In this document: positions 46,828-57,930 of the stretch, piece by piece | Numbering within the stretch: the first letter of the stretch is position 1 | How the letters are laid out: the number at the start of each line of letters is the position of its first letter | Assembly (NCBI GenBank): GCA_037951105.1 | Contig: JBAMJV010007478.1 | Coordinates: forward strand, 1 to 64,000 | DNA length: 64,000 nt | DNA from: Echinarachnius parma | Taxonomy: Eukaryota > Echinodermata > Echinoidea > Clypeasteroida > Echinarachniidae | Reading direction: 5' to 3' | Translations under genes and position numbers: made by a program | Notes under the pieces: generated by a model | The model's database searches: none | What the model was told of the DNA's origin: nothing | What the model saw: only the letters and a program-made list of their open reading frames with translations

Positions 46828-48500
46828 TTAGCTAACTAGTATCCGCGGGTAGGGGGTTTTCTGTATATTTGCCAAACGGGTATGAGCCGCTTCAAAGACC
46901 CCCTTTTTCACTGCCGGTCCGGCTGCTCCTAATAAGGGTCCTGTTTTTATTAAAGGCCACTCCCTGCTCGTAAGATTCTCATTTTCATCAAAAAGGATGG
47001 TTGCCACTTCTGAGGTTCTCATCTTTATTTTGTAAAGGCCGATCGCCGCTCCTATACGGGTCCCATTTGCATCTTCACACGCCTGACCGAAGCCTATTCA
47101 GGCTATGCCAAGTCATCCAGGGTTAGTTTAATCCTGCTGGCAGTGCATCTAATGTCTGCATAGGCAAACGCTTGTCTACTGGCCTTTCCTCCAGTCTCTC
47201 CTCCCAGAGTTTCTTGAAGACACACTGCAGTCCAGAGGGTCAACATATGAAAGGAAGCTTTTCTTTGACTTAAGGCGCCGAGGATGCAGTGGGTGGTCAT
47301 TGAGGGGATGCATTTCGTCCTCTATTTGTCTCAGTCGTTCATTCTGGCTAGCAACAGCTCTCCTTATTTTAGGGGGTGCGATGCCAGAGAGCAGATAGAA
47401 GTCATCAGTCCTAGTTGGTCTCATTCATCATGTGATGTAACGGCAGCTTAATTGTGTTAAGCACATGATCAATCTTCTTTGCATGTGATGAGCGTTCCCA
47501 CACCGGACAGGTAAATTATGTAGTTAAGTTTCAAAGAGCTAGACCGGTAGCTCTGATTGTTTTCGGGTTTTCTCCCAACCTGGATGTGCTCAGTTTGCCA
47601 AGAAAGGCATTCATGGAGCTGACCTTCCCCTTGAGCTTCGTGATATAGGCATTGTACTTCAAACATAATGTTCCAGTCTATTTCCATTCCAGTGATCTAC
47701 AGCTTCCGTTTGATTAGCCTTCATGTGGTTCTCTTTGTAGCATGAGAATAATTGGACCCTCGCAAAAGGGGGGTTCTGCCTTAGGGAATTCATCACGTTG
47801 GGTGGTGATACAAAAGTCGTCTGCATATATGAAGCTCCTGGTGTCATGTAAGATAGGCTGGTCGTTAACATAGATCTATGTTGAACAGATTAGGGGCCAG
47901 AACGCTTCCTTGGGAGAGGCCATTCTTCTGCTTATGGCAACGACTTTTCTTTCCAGACAGCTCGACGAAGAAGGGTCTATTCTCAATCAGGGTCTTCATC
48001 ATGTAGGTCAGGTGCATGTTGTTCACATTCAGTAGTTTTTGTAGGAGCCTGTGGTGGTTGACATTATCAGAATCTGCTGAGAGGTCTACAAACACAGCTC
48101 CAGTTAAGACACCTTGCTGAAAACCATCTTATATACATTATGTTGTGTAAGGTTGAGCAGTTGGCTTGTGCAAGACTTCCCAGGCTGGAATCCTGCTTGC
48201 TCCTTCATCAGAGATGGTTCTACAACTGTACTTTATATGCGGGTCAGAATTATTCGCTCAAACAGCTTGAAGATGTTGAAAGAAGTGAGACCGGTCTGTA
48301 ACTCTTTTGTTGTTGTTGCAGATGGGTCTTTTCCTGGAGCTTGTATGAGAATGCTGTTCAGTATGGCACGGAATAGTATTGAAGTAAAAGTTACTATGTT
48401 ACGATGGATGCCGTTCAGCGACAGGGACATGCAGTCACCTCCCAACAGAGTGGCCCGCACATGCAATCTTGGTTCTGGTATGATTTACATTTAGTTGGTG
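46828..48500 (-). pseudogene. Decayed LINE reverse transcriptase fragments
   Basis: Minus-strand fragments of a Jockey/CR1-type reverse transcriptase in several frames: FNIFKLFERIILTRI and NILIQAPGKDPS-like words (48466-48233), FVDLSADSDNVNHHRLLQKL (motif A region, 48095-48035) and KNGLSQGSVLAPNLFNIDLC (motif B, to 47865), then C-terminal traces (47871-46828). Motif A reads SADSDNV where active copies have a S-A-FD-V type pattern. The order is correct for one element. It lies within the central part of the foldback. Confidence 0.6.
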
Positions 48501-49317
48501 TCTGTTTAGGATTGTAGTGAGTGTGTCCTAAATATCATAGATCATTCGTTTGCTCATGAGCTCTTGACTTCAATCCAAAGGTCTTCAGCATAAATTAAAA
48601 TCGGTTCAGCGGTTTGGTTAAGTAAAATCAATTGTAATCTCATTTAAGTTCAGGATGGACCAGTGGTTCACGGTTTCATACGCATGCGCATAGGCAGCAA
48701 TTGGCTGAACCTCCCAAATTCTGAAGTCATCTCTTCTATGGACTGTGGCAAATTAATGACTGGGCTCATGAATATCATGGGTCAGGAGCCAGTCTGCCCA
48801 GGTTTTGGGGTGCTCTTGTTGTGATTGCATGGTGCTGGTTTAGGATCAGGCGCTTGACAAGCTCAAAGATGTGGCACAGAAGGTAGATGCTTTCCGGGGG
48901 GGGGGGGGGGGGGGGGGCACTCGAATGATTTTTTGACGGGGGTGTGCCGCACGGAAATCTGAAATGGAGCAGACTAAAAACTTGGAGCTACCAAAGACCT
49001 ACGGAAACCCTCAAAAAGTGGTAAAGAGCGGACTAGAAGAAGAATAATGGACTTGGCGCTACTCAACTACCTAGCCAAGTCAGACCGGGGGTCTATGGAG
49101 CGGCAATTTTTGAAAATCGGGTATCTAGAGAGCGGCAATCGGGTGTGAAAACGGGGGTTTTGTAAACGGCACATACCCGTCTTACATTATACATGAGTGC
49201 CCCCCCACGGATGATTTATCTCTCCATCATTCTTTACGATAATTCTTTACGTAAAGATAGTGATACCTTTTATTATATCTAATCACTAATGTAAAGGAGA
49301 AAGGCGATGTAAGGCTT

Positions 49318-49553
49318 AAGCTGGGTTCCCATTAGAGCGAATTTCCGCGGCAAATTTATTTTTTCGCAGCGAATTATTGAAAAACTCGCTTTGAGGAGTG
49401 ATTAAAAAAATTCGCTTGCGAATATTCGCGATGTCATATGAATAATATATATGAATAATATATGAATAACACTGATTTGGTCCGTGCGAATGTTCGCGGC
49501 GGAAATTCGCCGCGGAAATTCGCTCTAGTGGAAACGCAGCTTTAAGTTCCATA
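49318..49553. mobile_element. TIR MITE with GCGAATTTCCGCGGC ends
   Basis: The left end AGCTGGGTTCCCATTAGAGC and right end GCTCTAGTGGAAACGCAGCT are imperfect inverted repeats that continue through GAATTTCCGCGGC. TTA on both sides may be the target duplication, as in PIF/Harbinger elements. Confidence 0.65.
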
Positions 49554-49737
49554 CAAATTCGAGGTATAAACACTATAATTTGCCACCCTTATTTGCTTGT
49601 ACCATTTATTCACAGCGAATAAAAACAGACATGAAAGGAATCTAACTGACATTAGCTATTACCACAGCCATGCTTTCACAGGCCGTAATTCTAGCAGATC
49701 ATTCTTGAGGTGTCTATGACTAATGGAATGTACTTAG

Positions 49738-49940
49738 CAGTGTTGGGTATCTCGAGATCGATCTTGATCTCGAGACCAGTCTCGAGATCGGCATCAGTAA
49801 TCTTGATCTCGGATATTTCTGATCTTGATCTCAGAGGTTCTGATCTCGATCTTGAGCTGCGGATCTTGGTCTTGATCTCGGACTGTCTGATCTTGATCTT
49901 GATCTTGATCTCGGACCCTTTGGTCTTGTACCCAGCACTG
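49738..49940. mobile_element. hAT MITE made of GATCTTGATCTCG repeats
   Basis: Ends CAGTGTTGGGTA and TACCCAGCACTG are inverted; an exact 8-bp duplication GTACTTAG lies at 49730-49737 and 49941-49948. The inside is almost entirely GATCTTGATCTCGG-type short repeats. Confidence 0.85.
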
Positions 49941-51476
49941 GTACTTAGTATCCCGTATATTAATATTAATTCATCTGGTTATCACATAAAATGTTTGTAA
50001 CTTTGTTGTATTTTTTTTTGGGGGGGGGGGGGGGGGTGGGGGTATAACAAAAAAAACTGTCAACAAGACGTATTTTTTTTTTTGTCTAATCTGAATAGAA
50101 ATGTGATGCTAAATAGAAGAATAATAAACTGAAAAATAAGTTTCTGACGAACATTTTCCCCAAATAATTTGATTTTACTTCATATTTTTAAAAATAAATA
50201 GGCCATCAGAAAATCTCGCTCAGGACTAGACTTATAGGGTTACAATTAAATGAATTATCTGAAAGCATTTTTATGTAGCGCACTGTATTCCCTATTGCAC
50301 TCAGATCAGAAGGAGTTAGGCCTAATTTAGACCCTCAACAATATGAGATACAACATAAACGTCTTTAGTTCATTCTAGGAAAAGTAAATTTGCATAATGA
50401 TGCCAGCAAAATATCAAGTTTTATAAACAAATCAGACAGTTAGAGAAAAAACTCATCATTGTCGGAATTTATAGGATTTTTAATGTTTTTAACTAATTTG
50501 TATTAAATAGCGCCCTCATATGATGACCTTTTGAAATTCTACTTTTGTAAACTGAATAGCCCCCCTATCTTTACATATGTTCCAAATATGAGAGTGATTG
50601 GCCCTCAAATAAAGAAACTAAAGAGGAACCAATATGTACCCACTTGTAACATGGCCATTATATGCCTCAAAATTGCATATGACGCATGGTTATTACGTAA
50701 TCAAAAATTTCCCTTTTGTAGATTATATTCAAAGAATAATCACGTTTCTGATTTAAATACACTCTCACTAGTAGACACCATAAGTTTAAGCTCACTTTCA
50801 TCATTTTCACGGTGAAAAAACAAACTATATTAATTAACATTGTTTTTTTAACCGTTTTGTTCACGGAAATTACCGTGATTTTCATATGCAAATTTGATGA
50901 CGTCATAATTATATGAAGCCAATCAACTATGACACCGAAAATTTGTCCGTACCATACGCTTGTATGGACATGGGTATCAGCAAAGTTTAGTGGATAAAGA
51001 CTTAGTCATTATGAAATGAGAGCATTTAATGCACTCTCAATTTTCACCCACCCTAAGAAATGAAGCAAAACATGAAAAGGTGCTATTTTTACATACCTCC
51101 AAAAAAATAGTAAAAAAACATAGTATAAATGAGTTTTTTTCTTGTTAACATTTTGTTTCTAACATTGGACATATCAATAGACAAAATGACACCAAAGTCG
51201 GAGGATCATAGGGGGGGGGGGGGGGGTCACCGGTAGGCCCCTCTGGCCCACAGACTTCAAAAGTAGACTAGTGTTGGATGAATTGTATAGGTACGGGACT
51301 ACTTACCGTTCTTCCATTCCTCATAGATGTGTATGAATTAGGTTTTTCATGTAAAGTTGTCCAAGATGCCATTTACTTTGGCACTCAAATACTCTGGGGT
51401 TATAGGGTTACTTCCTTGTGCAGAGGGTTAGCCCGCGTGTAGATACATGTGCAAACAAACTCCGTGATTCTTGCAG

Positions 51477-51506
51477 AACCTTTCACATCGACAAAACAGT
51501 TTGCAG
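51477..51506 (+). CDS. Possible 30-nt mini-exon (low confidence)
   Basis: Acceptor TTCTTGCAG and donor GTAATT enclose 30 bases that read PFTSTKQFA with phases 1-1, so inclusion would keep the receptor frame between EGF 4 and EGF 5. There is no cysteine and no conservation argument; it could be chance. Confidence 0.2.
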
Positions 51507-51670
51507 GTAATTCACATCTTTAATATAAAAAGGAGGATATGATATGAATCCATCGATGAGATATCTACGTATTAACCATAAAAGTGAATTATATCACAAA
51601 GTTATAGGACAACTTAAAATTTCATTATCATATCGAGTGTTTCATTTATAATTTGTTTTTTTGTTAACAG

Positions 51671-51811
51671 AGTGCCAGGGTCCTTATTATGGCCTTAACT
51701 GTGCACAGCCCTGTCGCGATGATCGCTGCGACGTGTCGGCTTGCAACAAGGTGACAGGGACATGCAACGGGGGATGCTTTCCTAACTGGTTATTGCCTGA
51801 CTGTGAACAAG
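51671..51811 (+). CDS. Exon: EGF-like module 5 of Tie-like receptor
   Basis: 141-nt exon, phases 1-1, acceptor TTAACAG, donor GTAACC. The peptide is CQGPYYGLNCAQPC, then RDDRCDVSACNKVTGTCNGG and CFPNWLLPDCEQ. It keeps the PYYG--C---C and TGTC pattern with eight cysteines. It is the last EGF module before the Ig-like domain, matching the Tie/TEK order EGF, Ig, FN3. It is the second module beyond the canonical three. Confidence 0.87.
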
Positions 51812-53811
51812 GTAACCAATTAATATTAACATTACAGGGGTGTTTCACACAAGTTTTAAATTTTAACTTTTATTTAACTTAAAATTATGGAAATCTGTTA
51901 GTAGGTATGTTAGAATGATAAAATAGTTCTGAAACACAACACAACATTCTGTTAAACACCGAAACGGATCGTGACCAAGACCACTGGTATAGTCGTGTAA
52001 GCGGTGGTGGGTGGTGGTGGGGGGGGGGGGGGGGGGGGGTGTTGTCAACAAGGCCGATCGTCGCCCGAGAACACTGGTTTAGATGACCGAGACCGATACA
52101 AAGTGGACTTTTCTGAATTGGATTGGAGGGGAGGAGGTGCGTACGCCCTCAACGGACCCCCCCCCCCCTCCCCCTGGCTACGGGTCTGTAAATTAGGGGT
52201 AGTACAGTTTTGGTAAGGCTGAACTTTATTAACCAAAACCTGCACAATAGCACTACAAACTAATAGTTATAATTACACCATGCTCAAAAGGTATAGGAAA
52301 TTACAATCGACTAAGTAAAAAGCCTGTTATCATTTAAAAAGAGCCATCAAAACACAAGAGAGCGCTCTCTAAAAAAGCATTGGTTTCAACCATTTTTCAT
52401 ACAAAAGTATACAAGTGATGTTTTGTTGTAATGATTAAATAGAGAGATCATCAACAACTATTTCAAAACCTATTTTGAACATTTTTGAAAAAGTGTAAGC
52501 ATTTTTTAAAATTTAAAACAAAAATCATCGAATATATTTGGGCCCCAGATTTATTACGATCGGATATATTTATTGATATTTCAGCCGTTTCTGAACCGAT
52601 TTTGATAAAATAAAGTTTATTCTGCCATTAAGATTGTATGCTCTTTCAAATTCTACACTCAGTTTTTCATTATCTCACAAAAAAAAAGATTTTGTGCAGC
52701 GCCATCTATACCAAAACTGAACTACCCCATTAAGAGTTGATTTTTTAAAACGTCATTTACCATGATTACTGTAGAACTCTTTCATTAACTTTAATTGACG
52801 CACATGGACATTTTCGCGGCGATTCGGTGTTTCATGGCAGTCAGATCGCCACATCGAAAAATGGGCCTTTGTTGATTGCACAATATCTCTTGCCCACCTC
52901 TGTTATGACTTTATAATGAGCGAATTCACGTTGATATTTGACGAAAGATTGATGTCGCTGTTGTCACAAATCCCCATAGGGGGAAATCATCTGTCAATTC
53001 AAGTAAATAATTGCATTAGATATCCAATTGGAAAAATACGTAAGTTATACAGTCACGAAGTTATGTTAAAAAAGTAGCGAAATAATTGGATTGTTTAGAT
53101 TTGTTCGTGCATGATTGGGGGTCTTTGATTATCATTCTGCCAGTTGAAATGGCAAAAAGAATTTGCATTGATAATGAAGACCATGGGCTAGTCTAATCCC
53201 ACATGGGTGACATGTAAGTGTGCCACTGATTAAAATTCGGGCAAATGATTTATAGACGCAATTGTCCTCTTGGTACCTTATTATGATCACACTATGAATG
53301 TCACATAATTCGCTAGTTTTACTATTCTTCTTGATGAAGGAGTAAGCCTAGACGTGCAACCAATATCATAGTTTCCAGAGAAATACAGACTTAAGCTTAA
53401 AATATTCATGTTGTTTATCTAAAAAATGGTTATCTTTTGGAGATTTATTTAACCAGTCATTCTTCCCAGCAAAATTATCATAATGACGTCACATTACATT
53501 ATATTTTATTTCTCGCAACTTCTCGCAAAAGCCTCGACTAGTGTGTGCGTCAGTGCTAGATCAAGAACGAGAAGTACACAAACAAAAATGTTCGTATTGT
53601 TCATTAGCGATCGCAGTGTGGTCTAAATGATGGCCAAGATCTGTAGAGGGGCCATAGTATTATAACTGTGTACTTGTAATGTCTTCAATTTGCCCTCGAT
53701 TTGGACTTTTTACGAATACATTTCATAATTATACCGAAGAGGTCTATCCTCCTCGGTTATACTGTTTAATGTTCCTTATACAAACGTTTATCTGCCATTA
53801 TCTTTTCGTAG
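51812..53811 (+). other. Intron between EGF 5 and Ig
   Basis: 2.0 kb. Contains a G run at 52017-52039 and the TTAA MITE copy 5 (52192-52733). 52734-53811 is unique A/T-rich sequence with nothing recognised apart from the acceptor. Confidence 0.75.
52192..52733 (-). mobile_element. TTAA MITE, copy 5 (reverse orientation)
   Basis: Starts ATTAGGGGTAGTACAGTTTTGG and ends ACCAAAACTGAACTACCCCA then TTAA. The body matches copy 1 in reverse. Confidence 0.85.
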
Positions 53812-54102
53812 GAATTCAAAGTGTTACATCGAACCCTGTAAATCCCTACCAATCATCAAACTTCACCTGCATACTTGTTGGGAGCTCGTTAACAACGGAA
53901 TCAGATGTCCGATTATATCGCTACGACAACATGGTGATTAATAACACGGGAATGAGCAAGGTTTCGAACACGAAATTTGACAATGAGCTCTCAGTGGTCT
54001 TCGAACTAGTTACAAGTGTTGCTCCTGGTATTTATGGATGTGGGTTATATTCTACGGACGCCGTTCAAGTAGCCAGTTTGGAAGTGAATTCCACAATCTA
54101 CG
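53812..54102 (+). CDS. Exon: Ig-like domain of Tie-like receptor
   Basis: 291-nt exon, phases 1-1, acceptor TTTCGTAG, donor GTAAGA; 96 codons. It begins IQSVTSNPVNPYQSSNFTC and contains VRLYRYDNMVINNTG and VFELVTSVAPGIYGCGLYST. The two cysteines (NFTC and GIYGC), about 70 residues apart, and the APGIYGCG ending give an Ig fold of the type seen between EGF and FN3 parts in Tie/TEK. Potential N-glycosylation at NFT, NNT and NST. The open frame upstream of the acceptor is intron: its hydrophobic residues come from the polypyrimidine tract. Confidence 0.82.
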
Positions 54103-54405
54103 GTAAGAAGAATTAATTTCTTTTGATATTACCCATTCTAAATTTCCTCGTTATTTCATCGGTGTCATACCGATCAGGACACCAATATGAACGTACTATC
54201 AATAACAAGACAATCACCTGGTGATTTACACAAAACAACAACCGGGCATTCTCGTGTTTGTAAAGTTGGATATGAACTATAAAACAAGACCACCTATTAG
54301 CAACTGTCCATATATCTTCTGGTTTAATATAATAGATTCCACGCAATTCTTTTGAATTATCCATAATGAAAATAATAAAAAGTGGAATGCATTTTATCCT
54401 CATAG

Positions 54406-54717
54406 TTCTGCCAGTATTGTCTTCCCCTCCTGTGAGTTTTGAGCTGACTTCAAGCACGATTGGTTTGCAGTGGACTGCTTGGAGTGCTGACGGGAATAGC
54501 ATAGGTGATCCTCCACTGGTAGGGTACACCATCTACCAATCTACGCTGCCCACTGGACAGTCAGAAGAGAAGACAGTGGGACCAGAAGAGACATCTATCA
54601 TCCTGAATGATCTGCAGCCAGACACTGATTACCAGTTCAGTGTTGCTGCAGTGAGAGAGGGGGCCGGGGGTACTGGACCCAGGTCACCGGAGACCAATGC
54701 TACAACAATTTGCGCGA
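54406..54717 (+). CDS. Exon: fibronectin type III domain 1
   Basis: 312-nt exon, phases 1-1, acceptor CTCATAG, donor GTAGGT; 103 codons covering a whole FN3 domain. Landmarks: SSPPVSFELTSSTIGLQW (strands A-B with the Trp), PPLVGYTIYQS (strand C Tyr), ILNDLQPDTDYQFSVAAV (the L-P-T-Y-F-V signature), then TGPRSPETNATT. One possible N-glycosylation site, NAT. It follows the Ig exon after only 303 bp of intron. It is extracellular; in Tie receptors the FN3 domains lie near the membrane. Confidence 0.88.
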
Positions 54718-55376
54718 GTAGGTTTAGTAAATAAATTAAGGATTTTGTATGTTGTCTCTTTTTAACATGTTTACGGAACTTTGTATTTGTTTAAGCTATA
54801 TTGTATATTCTACTAGTAATACATTATTTGTATGTGATGCGCTTTGTAAAACTTTGTAACATGCAAAACGCGCTATATACTGTAAATGTCAATGTTATGT
54901 TTATATGCATTGTCGTAAAATAATAAACACTCCTTTGGTCTAACAAATTTGCAATACTCCCCATGAATCGAATACAAATAGCCAGTATGTTAAATGCATG
55001 GAAACTCAATGAATTGGTAAAAAAAAACCTGGAAAACTGACAGCTTGATATTTGTAAACATTATATCTAAGACTTGGGGAAGACTTGACATGTTTACGTG
55101 AGTCGAAAGATTGTTTATTGTTTATTGCTTTAGGTTACGCAAAATTTAATTACCTTTCAAGTTCTAAGTAATTTAATCAGGGTTTGATGTTGGTCTTTAG
55201 TTTACTACTTCTACCAATTACAGAAAAAAATTACATTAATTCTTATTTTGTCACTGTCTTGGCTAATTGATGGGCTAGTTCCGACTCATAATGCCATTAT
55301 ATTATTGCTATTTGCTTTACGGAGTAGTAATTATCTTCGTTTGTGTAAATAATTCATTACTTGATTTTCTTGAAAG
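54718..55376 (+). other. Intron between FN3 1 and FN3 2
   Basis: 659 bp, A/T-rich, no repeat or gene recognised. Confidence 0.7.
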
Positions 55377-55447
55377 GACCAGTTGGCGCTCCATCTGGAA
55401 TTGAAGCGACTGCAGTTAATCCCAAAGAGCTTCGGCTGACATGGAAT
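55377..55447 (+). CDS. Exon: fibronectin type III domain 2, first part
   Basis: 71-nt exon, enters in phase 1, leaves in phase 0; acceptor TTGAAAG, donor GTAAAT. The peptide PVGAPSGIEATAVNPKELRL then TWN is the A-B strand region of an FN3 domain ending at the conserved Trp. It joins in frame to the exon at 56263 (NPIDSGACRSGIERYTIHYS), where strand C follows. The exon is too short for a simple open-frame search; it is placed by its borders, its phase and the missing N-terminal half of the next exon. Confidence 0.8.
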
Positions 55448-56262
55448 GTAAATATGAATACTTCTTTATGGAAATCGAACTATTGGTAGCTTAAACAATC
55501 AGTGCTGTATTGTCTGTACATACACCAATATATTAATTAAATTGTCTTTACACTGCCCCAAATGTAGTGTCAAAATTCTTGAAGTGGTAATTTCAGTTGA
55601 ACAGGGGATATGGGGGGGGGGGGGGGGGGGGGAATTGTTTAAAAAGGAAACAAATTGAGCTTAAATTCTGAGTTCGACTTAGGACTGTGGTAGGCCATTT
55701 GTAGCCTTGCAGTTAAACATACTCAAAGACAAAGTTTACAGCAAGACCAGGAATTATCCTTAATTCTGACAACATGGAAGAAAATGTTGATCATTTTTGT
55801 TTTAAAAAATTTGATGTTGTGTATGTGATCTATAAACTTGTCCAAGTCAATTATAATTACTTCAAGCTTACTCAATTCTCTTGCACCTTTTTGATTGGCT
55901 TATTATAACTGGATGATACAATCTGTATACATAAACTAATATCTCAAATATAATTTTGAAAAAAAAAACTTTCCCACCCCCTATATACCTCCGTAACTAC
56001 GCAACTAATCGCAATGGTTCTTCCATGTGTAATTTACGCAAACACACACACCATTGGACATGCATGCTCTACCTTAATCAACAATACTCAACTGTTTCTT
56101 TAACAAACAATCATAACTTTGACTGTTTCAAAACAGTTTCTAAATTATTAATATATTTGCACCATTATACGCACATAATAATTGATTATTCTTTGTGTTT
56201 CTATGTAAACAAGAAACCAAGTATTTAGATTAATTTTGATAATCTTCTCGATGTCAATGCAG
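55448..56262 (+). other. Intron inside FN3 2
   Basis: 815 bp with a G run of about 19 at 55613-55631. The 90-residue frame at 55956-56228 has no recognisable features and is intron. Confidence 0.7.
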
Positions 56263-56488
56263 AACCCTATCGATTCAGGTGCGTGCAGGAGTGGTATCGA
56301 AAGATACACAATTCACTACTCGTCCGCCGGTGGTACCTTTCTGAAGATCATAGGGGATACGAGCATCACGTCATACGCACTAGAGGACCTCGACACCTAC
56401 ACAGAGTACACCATGTCTATGACGTCATCTAATAAGGACGAGGAAAGCGAAAGAAGCGAGTCCATAATTGTAAAAACACAAGAAGAAA
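56263..56488 (+). CDS. Exon: fibronectin type III domain 2, second part
   Basis: 226-nt exon, phase 0 in, phase 1 out, acceptor ATGCAG, donor GTGAGC. It has SGIERYTIHYSSAGGTFLK (strand C with the Tyr), ITSYALEDLDTYTEYTMSMT (the L-T-Y-V type signature) and SERSESIIVKTQEE. Together with 55377-55447 this gives a full FN3 domain of about 98 residues. The splitting phase-0 intron lies just after the Trp. Confidence 0.85.
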
Positions 56489-57093
56489 GTGAGCAAACAG
56501 GTGTTCTAGATTAAAGGAATAGTACAGTTTTGGTTTTAAACCAAAACTCTAAGTAAGAGGGCGATTCAAGAAATAATTAATTTGTGAGGGAATGGAAAGC
56601 TTAGTGCAGCATTTGGAAGGGCACTTTATATCTATTTAAACATTATATTTTATCAAACACAAATGTCAAAATTAAAATTACATTGGAGAATGAAAACTTA
56701 TCTTCCATTTTAAAATATAAGATGGGATGGGATGGGGCGGACGGGATGATGGCTGTTTCATAATGAAACAATTTCAGCGCCTAAATAGTACCGTGTCTAG
56801 GTAGGGGAATATTTATTTTTTATTGGTCGATATATACTTGTTACCGCCAATAATTTGTTTTATGGTAATTTTTCAGTGCGATAATTACACATGTCAGATA
56901 CTGTAATTTATGCTAAATTTTACTGTTATTAATCAGCAGACACTGGGAATTGATGGTCAATTTGACTTTAATTTAGTGTATAACATGTATATATCATGTA
57001 TATACGTAATACTTATTTATTAGACTGTTTTTTTAAATCAGTGGTCACCCATAAGCTTATTTAAACGAATAAGCATATTCTGTACTTTTACAG
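56489..57093 (+). other. Intron between FN3 2 and FN3 3
   Basis: 605 bp; contains a decayed TTAA MITE at 56512-56680. The rest has nothing recognised. Confidence 0.7.
56512..56680 (+). mobile_element. Decayed partial TTAA MITE
   Basis: Starts ATTAAAGGAATAGTACAGTTTTGG and then aligns loosely with the left third of the MITE family (TTTGTGAGGGAATGG). Confidence 0.55.
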
Positions 57094-57335
57094 ATGCACC
57101 ACCCCCAGAAAATGTCATTATTGTGGGAACATTCGAGAATTCACTGGACATATCCTGGACCCCTGCTACACCTCATAATCTGAATGGAGACATCATGCAA
57201 TACCAGATTCGATATTCCATACCTGACGATGTGAATTATTTCACTGCTACCATTGTACTAGAGGCATCGTCTGCAGCTGATGAAGAAACATTTTCAGTAA
57301 CTCGACTAGTGCCTAATACGATGTACTCCATTGAA
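57094..57335 (+). CDS. Exon: fibronectin type III domain 3, first part
   Basis: 242-nt exon, phase 1 in, phase 0 out, acceptor TTTTACAG, donor GTAAGT. The peptide starts APPPENVIIVGTFENSLDIS then WTPATPHNLNGDIMQYQIRY and ends TRLVPNTMYSIE. It covers strands A to F of an FN3 domain (Trp in SWTP, Tyr in QYQIRY, L-P-T-Y in LVPNTMY). The last strand is on the exon at 60357. Confidence 0.87.
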
Positions 57336-57516
57336 GTAAGTGAAACAGAAACAACAGTTTTCCTTCTATCCAGTAAGTTGCCGTATTACTAATCTTATCT
57401 TAAAGCCAAATGCTCGTTTTGGGAAAATTATCGGAAATAACTTCATTGGACAAACTAATTGACTAGTATTATTGAAATAGCATAAAAAGGGGCGTGTGTG
57501 GAAAATCCGAACCTTA

Positions 57517-57930
57517 CAGGCAATTCATACTTACGTCTAGCACTGGCTCGGCACTGGATAAATCCACTGCCGAGCCAGTGCTAGACGAAAAAGCCGACCA
57601 TTCATACTCGGCATCAACAGTGGATAACTGACGCGCAAGTATAAATACAACAGTGGATCGAAAAGCTGTCTAGGACATGACTGGGCATGCGCACTAGTAC
57701 ACTTCTATTGTGACGTAACGATGACTTGCAAATTCTGAACGCGCAATACCGTAATGCGCATGCGCAACCTTGTGCTAGACGAGTTGTCTAGCATCAACAG
57801 TGGATCAACAGTGGATCAAAGTTATGCCAGGCTGAGCACAGACTGATGCTAGACATTCCATTCATATCTGCGTCTAGCAGTGGATTTATCCAGTGCTGAG
57901 CCAGTGCTAGACGTAAGTATGAATTGCCTG
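57517..57930. mobile_element. TIR MITE with terminal hairpin
   Basis: 414 bp. Ends CAGGCAATTCATACTTACGT and ACGTAAGTATGAATTGCCTG are exact inverted repeats, continuing through CTAGCACTGGCTC. The left end also folds on itself: GTCTAGCACTGGCTCGGC pairs with GCCGAGCCAGTGCTAGAC (57535-57588). Confidence 0.85.

Larger units (their letters stand above)
44967..51256. mobile_element. Foldback of about 6.3 kb with 1-kb arms
   Basis: The ends AGTCTGTGGGCCAGAGGGGC and GCCCCTCTGGCCCACAGACT are inverted. Arms 44967-45955 and 50275-51256 match along about 1 kb (for example GATCCTCCGACTT-, TTTGGAGGTATGTAAAAATA, GGCCAATTACTCTCATATTT). The central 4.3 kb holds a decayed LINE and two MITEs. 45956-46800 and 49953-50270 show nothing recognised apart from a G run at 50018. 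Confidence 0.75.
32989..51670 (+). other. Intron, about 18.7 kb, built of mobile elements
   Basis: Lies between EGF 4 and EGF 5. It contains the CA array, several foldbacks, a composite element 36800-44365, and a foldback 44967-51256. Stretches without assignment: 34186-34530, 35741-36096, 44366-44966 and 51257-51670 (the last holds one mini-exon candidate). Confidence 0.7.

Noticed and set aside
49710-50000. Repetitive frame rich in ILISD/DLDL residues as a low-complexity protein
   Set aside because: It is the translation of the GATCTTGATCTCG repeat inside a hAT MITE with an 8-bp duplication.
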